This document shows, in pieces, positions 9,390 to 16,455 of a DNA stretch of 64,000 nucleotides. The stretch is from JAJRVM01 sp963700515 (GTDB taxonomy: Bacteria > Planctomycetota > Planctomycetia > Pirellulales > Pirellulaceae). A program made the position numbers and the translations under genes. Below the pieces are notes generated by a model. It searched no databases, was not told the DNA's origin, and saw nothing but the letters and a program-made list of their open reading frames with translations. Location: positions 242,082 through 306,081 of the forward strand of contig CAVOXY010000013.1 of assembly GCA_963700515.1 (NCBI GenBank). The letters run 5' to 3'. The stretch's first letter is position 1. The number at the start of each line of letters is the position of its first letter.

Positions 9390-9775
9390 AAGGTCGTCGC
9401 ACAAAGAGCGAAAGCGCAGTAGACCGCAAACCACTTCGAGCTGTCGCTCGAAAATGGCCAGTCTGCTTCAGCTGATCGCTAAGGCTTGATCTTGAGTCAT
9501 CCGCACGTCGTCCGGGGAAGTCGACGCACAGGTCCTTCACTCGCTAACTGATCTTTACGATCCGCCGCGCGAACCTGTTCACGCGGCGGCACAAAACGAT
9601 ACACCAACCCGCACCCTGTCGTCTTTGTCCTGACCCACATCACGAGATTCTCCACCGGGATAGACCCGGTAATGGACTTGTGGAGGTCGACAAGGCTTAA
9701 GGACTGTCCCACGCAATTCTGTACGTTGGTATGATGCATGCCCTTACCCATGTCCTTGATCGACGGTACGCAGAC
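9390..9775. other. Intergenic region without recognisable gene
   Basis: This 386-bp stretch lies between the 3' end of the cytochrome gene and the 5' end of the SPFH operon, so it should hold the SPFH operon promoter (minus strand). No convincing -10/-35 pair, repeat or coding pattern was recognised; the open frames here are short and compositionally non-coding. Confidence 0.5.
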
Positions 9776-11178
9776 TCACTCTGCGGCCGTGAAATGCCAA
9801 AACTCTTTGTCAGGTTTCTGCCGGTGACAGAGCGTGCATTGATCGATCGGCCCTTCATGCCCTTGGAGTCGTATCGCCTGCTCATTATCGCGTCGTGTGC
9901 CTGCCGGTGTGACGGCATGAGGGGATCCGTGACAGGCAGCACAATAGATTCCTGCACCACCGTGGGCCTGGCGGTTGCGATAGAGGGAGGACGCATCGGG
10001 TGTCAGATGCGCATTCGGTTTCTCAATGCGGAAGATAATCGGGTCCGTTAGGGCGTCCGTGTGGCACGTGTTGCATGTCGGCATGGTGACCCACGGAGTA
10101 CGCTCAGGACTGCCCACGTCCTGCATGCTGCCGTGGCAATTCGTGCAGGTGATCCCCGACTGCGACATTACGTCTCGCAAGCATTTCGTCTTCGGGCCCG
10201 GGTGGCAAGCCTGGCAGTGATTCTGGGGTAATTTGGCTTCGGTTTCAGCCAGCTTCTGGGCGTGAAACCCGTGCATCGCGGCCGATAGGGTCAGCTCGCA
10301 ATCCTTGTTCTCGGTGACACCCAAGGCCGGATCAGCATGACAGGAGCTGCACATCACCGGCTTGCCCGATTCTGCCTGGGCGAGAAGATCCGTTTGTTCG
10401 TTCTTGTCGTGAACCTTGAGAATGGCACTCATTGTCCCCTGCATGGAATCGGCGGTGTGACAGAGATCGCAAGCCATCTCGGTCGATGTGGGGGCGACAT
10501 TGAGTGTTTCGGCAACTGTCTCGCCCACACCATCTTTGACCGAAACGGTGAACATCGGGAACGGGTCCCAGGTGCCGTCATCGTTGAAGTCCACTACCGG
10601 CACGCCTTCCGCGACGAAGTGATCTTGGTCGACCGTCATCGATCCGGAAGTGCGGTGGCCCTTTAAGCCAACCCCCGGTTCGATCTGCCACCCATAACCA
10701 CCGGCGTACTTCCAGAAATTGGTGTGCCGTGCCGGATCGTCGACTTTCAGTGTCCGGTATTGGACTTGGATGCCATCGCTGACAACCGCCGGCTTATCGC
10801 CTCGTGCCACGACCTGCACCAAAATACGTTATACGGGGGCAGAATCTGAAATCTCGAAAAATCCGCCTGGTAGCAATGCATGCCCAAGTCGTTCCAGGCC
10901 AGTACGAGGTAGTCGTCGCCCGGGGCGGTGAGCGGCAGATCCACAGGCAAGCCGGTCGGCACATCCGGGTAGTCGGCGGAACGCAGGGGCGTCCATGTTG
11001 ACTCGTTCTCGACATCAACTGGGGCGGTATCGGCTGGGGCGGTATCGGCTGGGGCGGTCGGCGGCCGCACGGCAAGCGCCGGAGCATCATCGATGGTCGA
11101 TGATGATTCCTTCGCACACGAACAAGTTATCGCCAGAAAAGCAGCGAAGGCGATATCGGTCACAAGACGCAATTTCAT
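9776..11178 (-). CDS. Heptaheme c-type cytochrome lipoprotein (one frameshift)
   Basis: The N-terminus is a lipoprotein signal (AFLAITCSC, lipobox Cys), followed by a low-complexity APADTAPADTAPVD linker. The C-terminal half has seven CxxCH heme sites: CDLCH, CSSCH, CQACH, CTNCH, CNTCH, CAACH and CTLCH. A conserved WNDLGMHCYQADFSRF block precedes the heme region. The frame breaks at the A-run 10821-10824; one added base restores continuity. ATG at 11178 has a perfect AGGAG 6-8 bases upstream. Likely a periplasmic electron carrier anchored to a membrane; its redox partner is not evident. It lies directly downstream of the DUF89 gene (about 40 bp), next to the ORP-like cluster. Confidence 0.87.
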
Positions 11179-11216
11179 AGTACTCTCCTTCCGCGAACAT
11201 CCGGATGGGCAGGGCT

Positions 11217-12107
11217 TCATGATGAACGAATCCCGGCCTCTGGTTGAGTCCGCCAGGCCAGCGATGGCTGCAGCACCATGCTGCCAACCGGACTGCCAAT
11301 ATCTCGGGCGATGACGGGGCACTTGACCCGTAGCAGGAAGAAGATTCGCTGGGAGGATTCCCTCAGTGTTTCGTAATTACCCTGGCCCTTGGCGATGACC
11401 AAATCGGCCTCGGCAAAATGCTGTTGAAACGTCTGACTACAATCGGCCAGGATCGTCCCGGGCGCATCGGAGCCGTTGTCGATCACGTGCACGAGTCGGG
11501 TGAGGCCAGCGGTTTCCGCATCCTCCAGGGTGGCATCGTTGATTACTGGAAATCCTTTGACGGCCATCGTCACCTTCGCGCGTGGCATCCGCTCGATGAG
11601 CAATCGGTCGAACACGATCTCGCCGGCATTGTCCGTTAAATAGAGAATGTCCCTTGCCTCCGCCACGGCGGCTGCCAATTCAACGGAGCTGCCTGCGAGA
11701 GGTTCGCTTAAGGACTGATCGATGGAGACTCGGATGTCCGCTTCGCTCAAGCCACTTTTGACACCCAAGTCCATCACGTTGCCGGCGATGGCCAATCGCA
11801 CGGCCACATCCCAGGGGTCGGCGGCTTGCTCCACACAACGCTCGTAGGCGGGCAGAAGCCGCAGAGCCAGTTGATTGAAGCTATCCTTGCTCGCGTGATA
11901 GGGATCTTTGTTTCGGCAAAGCTCGCGAATTCGTCGATGAACGATTTGCGCCATGGTAGCTGGCGGCTGATTCAGGTCCATCTTGCTCGTCGCGTGGAGT
12001 ACTTCACGCACAACTTGCTCATGAATCTGTTGGTCAGCCGTTGCCCGGCGCACCGAATCGAGCGATTGCCGAATCAAGCAGGGGATGCAGTCAATAAATG
12101 TTTTCAT
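11217..12107 (-). CDS. DUF89/ARMT1-like damage-control phosphatase family protein
   Basis: The protein begins with DCIPCLIRQSLDSVRR, a Cys-bearing motif at the start of bacterial and archaeal AF1104-like DUF89 proteins. It carries the family's active-site features: LTDNAGEIVFDRLL (metal-binding Asp/Asn), HVIDNGSDAPGTIL, and ADLVIAKGQGNYETL. DUF89 enzymes are metal-dependent phosphatases proposed to remove damaged or unwanted phospho-metabolites; the substrate here is unknown. ATG 12107 is preferred (AGGA at 6-7 bases) over ATG 12113. It is on the same strand as the ferredoxin-ATPase operon upstream, separated by a 337-bp repeat-containing gap, and may be part of that functional group. Confidence 0.85.
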   Translation of the reverse strand: MKTFIDCIPCLIRQSLDSVRRATADQQIHEQVVREVLHATSKMDLNQPPATMAQIVHRRIRELCRNKDPYHASKDSFNQLALRLLPAYERCVEQAADPWDVAVRLAIAGNVMDLGVKSGLSEADIRVSIDQSLSEPLAGSSVELAAAVAEARDILYLTDNAGEIVFDRLLIERMPRAKVTMAVKGFPVINDATLEDAETAGLTRLVHVIDNGSDAPGTILADCSQTFQQHFAEADLVIAKGQGNYETLRESSQRIFFLLRVKCPVIARDIGSPVGSMVLQPSLAWRTQPEAGIRSS

Positions 12108-12195
12108 GGTCATTCCTGGTATGGCGGCCTTGGGCCGCTACCAAAAGGGTTGTCAAAGCGTCTGGCTGTGCTGACTTGGACGACCGAAACGATTA

Positions 12196-12292
12196 GGGAG
12201 TGCGGAATGCGGAATGCGGAGCGCGGAATGCGGAATCGCAATTACGCCTTTCACGAGATTTTTCATTCCACATTGCCCATTGCGCATTCCCG
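12196..12292. repeat. Short GGAATGCGGAAT-type repeat with inverted counterpart
   Basis: Within the 331-bp gap between DUF89 and thioesterase genes, near-perfect direct repeats of GCGGAATG (GGAGTGCGGAATGCGGAATG ... GCGCGGAATGCGGAAT) are followed by complementary-sense CATTGCCCATTGCGCATTCC at about 12270-12290, so the region can fold into a long imperfect stem. A GGCGGCC-TT-GGGCCGC hairpin lies at 12122-12138. The rest of the gap shows no gene. Confidence 0.55.
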
Positions 12293-12444
12293 ATTCGTGC
12301 CCGAGCAGTCAGCGTCACAAAAATGCACGCACGTCATGGAGCAACGCTCTACCAAAATGGATCGTAATTCTGCGCGCGAGCACGGACGGGATGGGATCCC
12401 GTCCGACGAACATCCACTTACCAGGCACACACGGCTTGCCGACG

Positions 12445-12930
12445 TCAGGAAGCATCACTTCTCGGTATCCAGCCTTCGGGCACCTGCACGGCCACAACAT
12501 CGCCACGAACGCACTCCCCTCCACCTGCCGACACGGTGACGCTCACGACCACCCGGCGTCCCTTGATCTGCTTCACTCTGCCACGGATTTCCAAAGGCAC
12601 ACCTAACGGCGTGGGGCGGACATAGTCCACGTGCAACGAGGCGGTGAGGAAGCGAATGGAGGGGGCCGTGTCCATCGCGCACTGTTGGGCACGATACATG
12701 GCCGCGGCAGCCGTGCCTGTGCCATGGCAATCCACCAGTGACGCCAGCAGCCCGCCATAGACATAGCCCGGAACCGCCATGTGATACGATTGTGGCTCGA
12801 AGGTCGCCACCGTTTCTTCGCCATCCCAATAGCTTTTGACTTTCAGGCCATGTTCATTGAGCCGACCGCAGCCGTAACAATGACTCACCTCGTCCGGATA
12901 GTAGTCTTGAAAAGCTGGCTCAGTACTCAT
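12445..12930 (-). CDS. PaaI-family hotdog-fold thioesterase
   Basis: This is a 161-residue hotdog protein with the N-terminal HCYGCGRLNEHGLKVK motif of this thioesterase subfamily, the active-site helix YVYGGLLASLVDCHGTGTA (Asp as likely catalytic residue), and the strand set RFLTASLHVDYVRPTPLG then EIRGRVKQIKGRRVVVSV. The acyl-CoA substrate is unknown. It lies 11 bases downstream of the ferredoxin-ATPase gene on the same strand and is inferred to be the last gene of the sigma-54-dependent operon. Confidence 0.85.
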   Translation of the reverse strand: MSTEPAFQDYYPDEVSHCYGCGRLNEHGLKVKSYWDGEETVATFEPQSYHMAVPGYVYGGLLASLVDCHGTGTAAAAMYRAQQCAMDTAPSIRFLTASLHVDYVRPTPLGVPLEIRGRVKQIKGRRVVVSVTVSAGGGECVRGDVVAVQVPEGWIPRSDAS

Positions 12931-12941
12931 GCTTCGTGCTC

Positions 12942-13883
12942 CTACTCCTGACCAGCCAATTGGACGAGACCCCCGACAGCCGCTGGCAGGCTCAGACGCA
13001 GGCGAGCGTGCGTTTCAGCCCACAGGCTGCGGATCGCCTGGGCCGCGGGCCCGTCCGAGGCCTCGACTACCGTCTGGCGAGCGATCTGCGCTCGCGTCAC
13101 TGCCCGGTCGTACGGAATGCGTCCGACAACGGCAATTCCCCGCTGGCTGGCCAATTCCTCAAGGCTCCTTGTTACCTCTTCGTTCAAATCAGCCTTGTTG
13201 ACCGCCATGATGCCGGGTACTCCCAACTGCCTCGCCAGCTGAGCCACGCGGATGAAGTCGTGTTGCCCGGAGACGGTCGGCTCGACGATGAACAGAGCTA
13301 AACTGGCTCCGGTCAGCGAGGCAATGACCGGACAACCGATCCCCGGCGAACCGTCGCACAGAATCACATGTCGGTGCTGCTGCGTGGCCACTTGTTGGGC
13401 CGTGCGACGCAGCTGTGTGACCAGTTTGCCGGAGTTCTCGGCCGCCACGCCCAACCGAGCGTGGATCAGCGGTCCGCACCGCGTTTGCGATACAAACCAC
13501 TGGCCACAGACGGCCGGCTCGAACTGAATCGCTTTCTCCGCACAGTAATCGAAGCAAACGCCGCACCCCTCGCAGGCGATCGTATCCACCCGAAAGGTCT
13601 TTGGCAGTCTGCCGTTGCCCGGCCCATCGAAGTAGATGGCGTCAAAGCGGCACAACTCCTCGCACTTGCCACACGCCGTGCAGTGGCCCGGCTTGATCCG
13701 CGCCTTGCTGCCGCCCGGGAAATCCTGACGCTGCACGACCTGCGGTTGCAGGATCAGGTGCAAATCGGCCGCATCCACGTCGCAATCGACAACCACTGCG
13801 TTCTCGGCCAGCGAAGCAAACGAGGCGACCACCGAAGTCTTGCCCGTGCCTCCCTTGCCACTGATGACCACCAGTTCCTTCAT
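12942..13883 (-). CDS. MinD/Mrp-family ATPase with 2x[4Fe-4S] ferredoxin insert (ORP-cluster type)
   Basis: A deviant Walker A near the N-terminus (ISGKGGTGKTSV) with VVDCDVDAADLH identifies the SIMIBI/MinD class. Two ferredoxin-type clusters are inserted at about residues 65-115: CTACGKCEELC and CEGCGVCFDYC. Walker-type DGSPGIGCP and the guanine-like NKAD motif (MAVNKADL) follow. Such ATPases carry or deliver Fe-S or metal clusters and occur in pairs in anaerobe genomes, including the Desulfovibrio orange-protein loci. The start overlaps the stop of the paralogous gene upstream by 4 bases (ATGA). Cytoplasmic, probably acting with its neighbour as a heterodimer. Confidence 0.92.
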   Translation of the reverse strand: MKELVVISGKGGTGKTSVVASFASLAENAVVVDCDVDAADLHLILQPQVVQRQDFPGGSKARIKPGHCTACGKCEELCRFDAIYFDGPGNGRLPKTFRVDTIACEGCGVCFDYCAEKAIQFEPAVCGQWFVSQTRCGPLIHARLGVAAENSGKLVTQLRRTAQQVATQQHRHVILCDGSPGIGCPVIASLTGASLALFIVEPTVSGQHDFIRVAQLARQLGVPGIMAVNKADLNEEVTRSLEELASQRGIAVVGRIPYDRAVTRAQIARQTVVEASDGPAAQAIRSLWAETHARLRLSLPAAVGGLVQLAGQE

Positions 13884-14746
13884 GCGGGTGCTCCTGACGA
13901 AATGGTTTCCAGCAAGCTGCGTACTCGCTCGGCAATGTGCGGGATGGAGTCCGCGGCCACTTCGCCCCGAGAGTACGCTTCAGCGACGGCGCGATCGTCG
14001 GGAATCTCGGCCAGGATGGCAATCCGCTGCTGCCGGCAGTAGTCCCACACCTCGCGGTCTCCGCCGTCAGCACGGTTGACCACCACGGCGAACTTCAATC
14101 CCAGGACCCGGGCCATTTCTACCGCCAGTTTCAGGTCATGCAGGCCGAAGGGCGTGGGCTCGGTCACGAGCAACAGCAGGTCACAGCCACGCACGCTCTC
14201 GATGACGGCACAGGAGGTGCCTGGCGGGCAGTCGAGAATCGTCAGTTCCACACGCGGTGCCGCATCTTTCACCGCTCGGATGGCCGGTGGACTCATGGCC
14301 TCACCGACGTTGAGCACGCCCTCGACGAACTGCAGTCGTCCGCTGTTGCCGGTTCTCAGCAGACCGATCGGCCTGGGCTCCTCGCGGATCGCATCCTGTG
14401 GGCAGACCAACACGCAGCCACCGCAGGAGTGGCACAGTTCCGCGAAGATCAACGTTTGCTGGCCGACGCAGGCAATTGCCCCATAGCGGCAGGCCTGGCT
14501 GCACAGGCCGCAGTGCGTGCAGCGCGCCTGATCAACGACCGGGATCGGCTTGTTGATGGGCACTTCACGCACGATCCGCGGCTTGAGGAAAAGGTGCCCG
14601 TTAGGCTCCTCAACGTCGCAATCCAGATAGGCCACCGTGCAGCCATTCAATGCGGCCACATGAGCCAGGCTCGTGGCAACGGTCGTTTTCCCGGTGCCCC
14701 CTTTGCCGCTGGCGATGGCAATCTTTAAGCAGCACTTTGCCCTCAA
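13880..14746 (-). CDS. MinD/Mrp-family ATPase with 2x[4Fe-4S] ferredoxin insert, second paralogue
   Basis: Walker A is IASGKGGTGKTTVATSL, followed by YLDCDVEEPNGHLFLKP. Two cluster motifs follow: CTHCGLCSQACRYGAI and CHSCGGCVLVCPQDAI. Then come LDCPPGTSCAVIESV and VVVNRADGGDREVWDYC. The gene most likely begins with TTG at 14746, overlapping the preceding stop (TTGA), with GGAAGGG 8-10 bases upstream; no in-frame ATG exists near. It shares domain order with the downstream ATPase but diverges in sequence, as expected for the two ATPases of ORP-type loci. Inferred role: ATP-driven handling of a metal cluster for the NifX-fold proteins encoded just upstream. Confidence 0.92.
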   Translation of the reverse strand: MRAKCCLKIAIASGKGGTGKTTVATSLAHVAALNGCTVAYLDCDVEEPNGHLFLKPRIVREVPINKPIPVVDQARCTHCGLCSQACRYGAIACVGQQTLIFAELCHSCGGCVLVCPQDAIREEPRPIGLLRTGNSGRLQFVEGVLNVGEAMSPPAIRAVKDAAPRVELTILDCPPGTSCAVIESVRGCDLLLLVTEPTPFGLHDLKLAVEMARVLGLKFAVVVNRADGGDREVWDYCRQQRIAILAEIPDDRAVAEAYSRGEVAADSIPHIAERVRSLLETISSGAPA

Positions 14747-15105
14747 CTCCAGTGCCCTTCCACGTTAGCTTTAGCGGCCAGTTGCAGACGCCCGGCACGC
14801 AAGTCTTCCAACGTCTGCTGTACCGTGCCTGTGGCACCCGGATGGACCGCTACCTGTCCAGCCTGCAAGGTGGCAAAAGCCTTGGGACCAACATGGCCGG
14901 TCAGCACGGCCTCGGCCCCCAACTGTACGACCGTTTGTGCCGCCTGAATTCCAGCGCCCTGCGGCGCGTTCATGTTCTGCACGTTGTCATGTGCGGTGAA
15001 TTGACTGGTTTGCGTGTCGACCAACAGGAAATACCGGGCACGCCCGAACCGCGGATCAACGAGGCTCTCCAGGTCAGGACCTTGAGCCGTAACGACTATT
15101 TTCAT
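14743..15105 (-). CDS. NifX/ORP-like Fe-Mo cofactor-binding fold protein (copy 2)
   Basis: This 120-residue protein of the dinitrogenase iron-molybdenum cofactor family has MKIVVTAQG, then DPRFGRARYFLLVDTQT, NAPQGAGIQAAQTVVQLGAE, VLTGHVGPKAF. Single-domain members bind metal clusters; the Desulfovibrio orange protein carries a Mo-Cu-S cluster in this fold. I see no cysteine in the family's usual positions, so any cluster would be held non-covalently. ATG 15105 has GAGGAG 7-8 bases before it and overlaps the previous stop (ATGA); the longer open frame to 15153 lies inside the upstream gene. Confidence 0.88.
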   Translation of the reverse strand: MKIVVTAQGPDLESLVDPRFGRARYFLLVDTQTSQFTAHDNVQNMNAPQGAGIQAAQTVVQLGAEAVLTGHVGPKAFATLQAGQVAVHPGATGTVQQTLEDLRAGRLQLAAKANVEGHWS

Positions 15106-15503
15106 CGGGTCTCCTCTGATGTTGAGCCACCGCTTCCGCGGCGGCGATGGCAAGTCTGCCGCCTCTGTCGGCAGCAGCCAGGCATGGCGAACCGTTCCTC
15201 ACTGAATGTCCCATCGCGGAAGGCTTGCACAACTTCCGCCACCTCCCCGCAAACCAGCGGAATAACGCGAATTCCATTGGCCGTCAGGAGCGCCTCCAGG
15301 GGCCACGAAATGGCGCCACAGACGAGCACATCGACTCCCATTTTCGTGAGTTGCTGCGCCCGTTCGTGCAGTGTCGTGCTCCAGAGGCTTTCCGTATGCC
15401 GACTCCCGTCTGGCTGGTCGTCGAGGTCGATCAGCACCACCTGCTCCGCGACGTCGAACACCGGTGATACGCGGCCCTGCCAGTCTGGTACGGCGACTTT
15501 CAT
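15102..15503 (-). CDS. NifX/ORP-like Fe-Mo cofactor-binding fold protein (copy 1)
   Basis: The dinitrogenase cofactor fold begins with MKVAVPDWQGRVSPVFDVAE and continues through KMGVDVLVCGAISWPLEALL, IRVIPLVCGEVAEVVQAF. The C-terminal tail is Cys/Arg-rich (MPGCCRQRRQTCHRRR), absent from the neighbouring paralogue, and could bind a metal or Fe-S cluster. Both ends overlap neighbours by 4 bases: ATGA with the DUF5320 gene before it and ATGA with the second NifX-like gene after it. Inferred partner or scaffold in the ORP-like complex. Confidence 0.88.
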   Translation of the reverse strand: MKVAVPDWQGRVSPVFDVAEQVVLIDLDDQPDGSRHTESLWSTTLHERAQQLTKMGVDVLVCGAISWPLEALLTANGIRVIPLVCGEVAEVVQAFRDGTFSEERFAMPGCCRQRRQTCHRRRGSGGSTSEETR

Positions 15504-15760
15504 GAGGGCATGATTCGCTCATTTAAAGTCGCGAGTTGTTCCTCCAACGCTCGAACTTGAGCTTTCAGGGCGGCAAGTTCTTCAGCCAAGTCAGGTTGGA
15601 GCTGCGGGGCTGCCAACGGTGCCAGATTGGGAGGCGCAGTGGCCAACTCGCCGCCGCGTCCCAGGCCGCGTCCACCGCCGCGTCCACCGCCGCGTCCCAT
15701 GCCGCGTCCACCTCCACCTCCACGTCCCATTCCACTTCCCATTCCACTTCCGCCTGGCAT
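15500..15760 (-). CDS. DUF5320-like Gly/Arg-rich protein with C-terminal coiled coil
   Basis: This 86-residue protein starts MPGGSGMGSGMGRGGG and continues with repeated GRGG/RGGG units to about residue 37, then ends in a predicted coiled coil (LAEELAALKAQVRALEEQL). This arrangement is the DUF5320 pattern, a small protein found beside NifX-fold and MinD-ATPase genes in anaerobes. Function is unknown; a scaffold or cluster-assembly role is inferred. ATG 15760 is supported by AAGGAG 7-10 bases upstream. It is the first gene of the overlapping operon and lies about 300 bases from a sigma-54 promoter. Confidence 0.8.
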   Translation of the reverse strand: MPGGSGMGSGMGRGGGGGRGMGRGGGRGGGRGLGRGGELATAPPNLAPLAAPQLQPDLAEELAALKAQVRALEEQLATLNERIMPS

Positions 15761-16068
15761 CGTCTGTCTCCTTGTGTGAATCCCGTGCACGGTTGACGCA
15801 GCCGTCGGCCGCAGCCAATGTAGAACCAAATACACGGCGTTTGTGCGGCACCCATCGTCCTCCGTTTTCCCCGACGTAGAGTGGGGATTTTGTGCTTCGG
15901 CGTCCGGATGTTGCCGCGTTTGACTCGATCTGTCCGGGAAAATTTTTGGACATCCGAATCGGGACGTCGTCATATCTCTTCCCGTTGCCACGTCCGCTGT
16001 GGCCACATCCGAATTGGATCCAGTGGCCGGGACCGCCCGGCACCACAGCTGGGACGTTCGTAATAGGA

Positions 16069-16084
16069 AGCACAAAACGTGCCA
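16069..16084 (-). promoter_or_regulatory. Sigma-54 (-24/-12) promoter
   Basis: Read on the minus strand this is TGGCACG-TTTT-GTGCT, against the sigma-54 consensus TGGCACG-N4-TTGCA/T. The GG and GC doublets are separated by exactly 10 bases, and only the first T of the -12 box differs. It points toward the DUF5320/NifX/ATPase operon, with a predicted start near 16058 and a leader of about 300 bases. A sigma-54 activator gene lies upstream on the same strand. Confidence 0.75.
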
Positions 16085-16089
16085 CATCT

Positions 16090-16101
16090 GTGTTTCAACA
16101 C
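16090..16101. promoter_or_regulatory. Inverted repeat next to sigma-54 promoter
   Basis: A perfect GTGTT-TC-AACAC inverted repeat lies 6 bases upstream of the -24 element. It could be a protein-binding site affecting sigma-54 holoenzyme access. Position is suggestive only. Confidence 0.35.
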
Positions 16102-16170
16102 GTTAATACACGTAACGCACTACTGTAATTACACTTATAGAGATCTCGTCAGGACTGCAATCGGCACATG

Positions 16171-16185
16171 ATCGTGCAATATGCA
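16171..16185. promoter_or_regulatory. Candidate activator site, copy upstream of operon
   Basis: ATCGTGCAATATGCA resembles ATCGTGCATATTGC found just upstream of the sigma-54 activator gene at 17870-17884. It is about 90-100 bases upstream of the -24 box, a usual enhancer distance. A perfect CGCAT-A-ATGCG palindrome follows at 16207-16217. Confidence 0.45.
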
Positions 16186-16455
16186 ACTTGTCGCATTCTA
16201 TAACAGCGCATAATGCGATGTAGAAAAGGGCCCTTGGGGCGTGATGAAACTGACCGTCGAGCCGCGTGAGATGATCCCGAGTTCCCCTCCGTAGTGGGTC
16301 GGTAGGCTTGCGGGGCCTGGCTGCCACAAGGCCTTCAGTCGGAGTGCTGTCGAGTTGCCCGGTAATACCGCTTGTGGCCCACCGGACTTCCCTCCACGCA
16401 GCCCTCGACACTGAGTTGCTCGATGCTCTTTGAAATCACACCATTTCTCGAGACG

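Larger units (their letters stand above)
15761..16455. other. Regulatory intergenic region upstream of the ORP-like operon
   Basis: This 695-bp region holds no convincing gene. It contains the sigma-54 promoter at 16069-16084 and, upstream of that on the minus strand, three inverted or shared motifs (16090-16101, 16171-16185, 16207-16217) in the position expected for enhancer-binding sites. The AT content rises near 16090-16215, unlike the coding neighbours. Confidence 0.6.

Noticed and set aside
9497..9996. Short minus-strand frames after the cytochrome gene
   Set aside because: Arg/Ser-rich shadow frames without start signals or homology patterns.
12196..12236. Transposon end or IS remnant
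   Set aside because: No transposase, terminal inverted repeat or target duplication could be identified; left as a short repeat.
13937..14728. 263-aa plus-strand open frame
   Set aside because: Antisense to a MinD-type ATPase with intact Walker and ferredoxin motifs.
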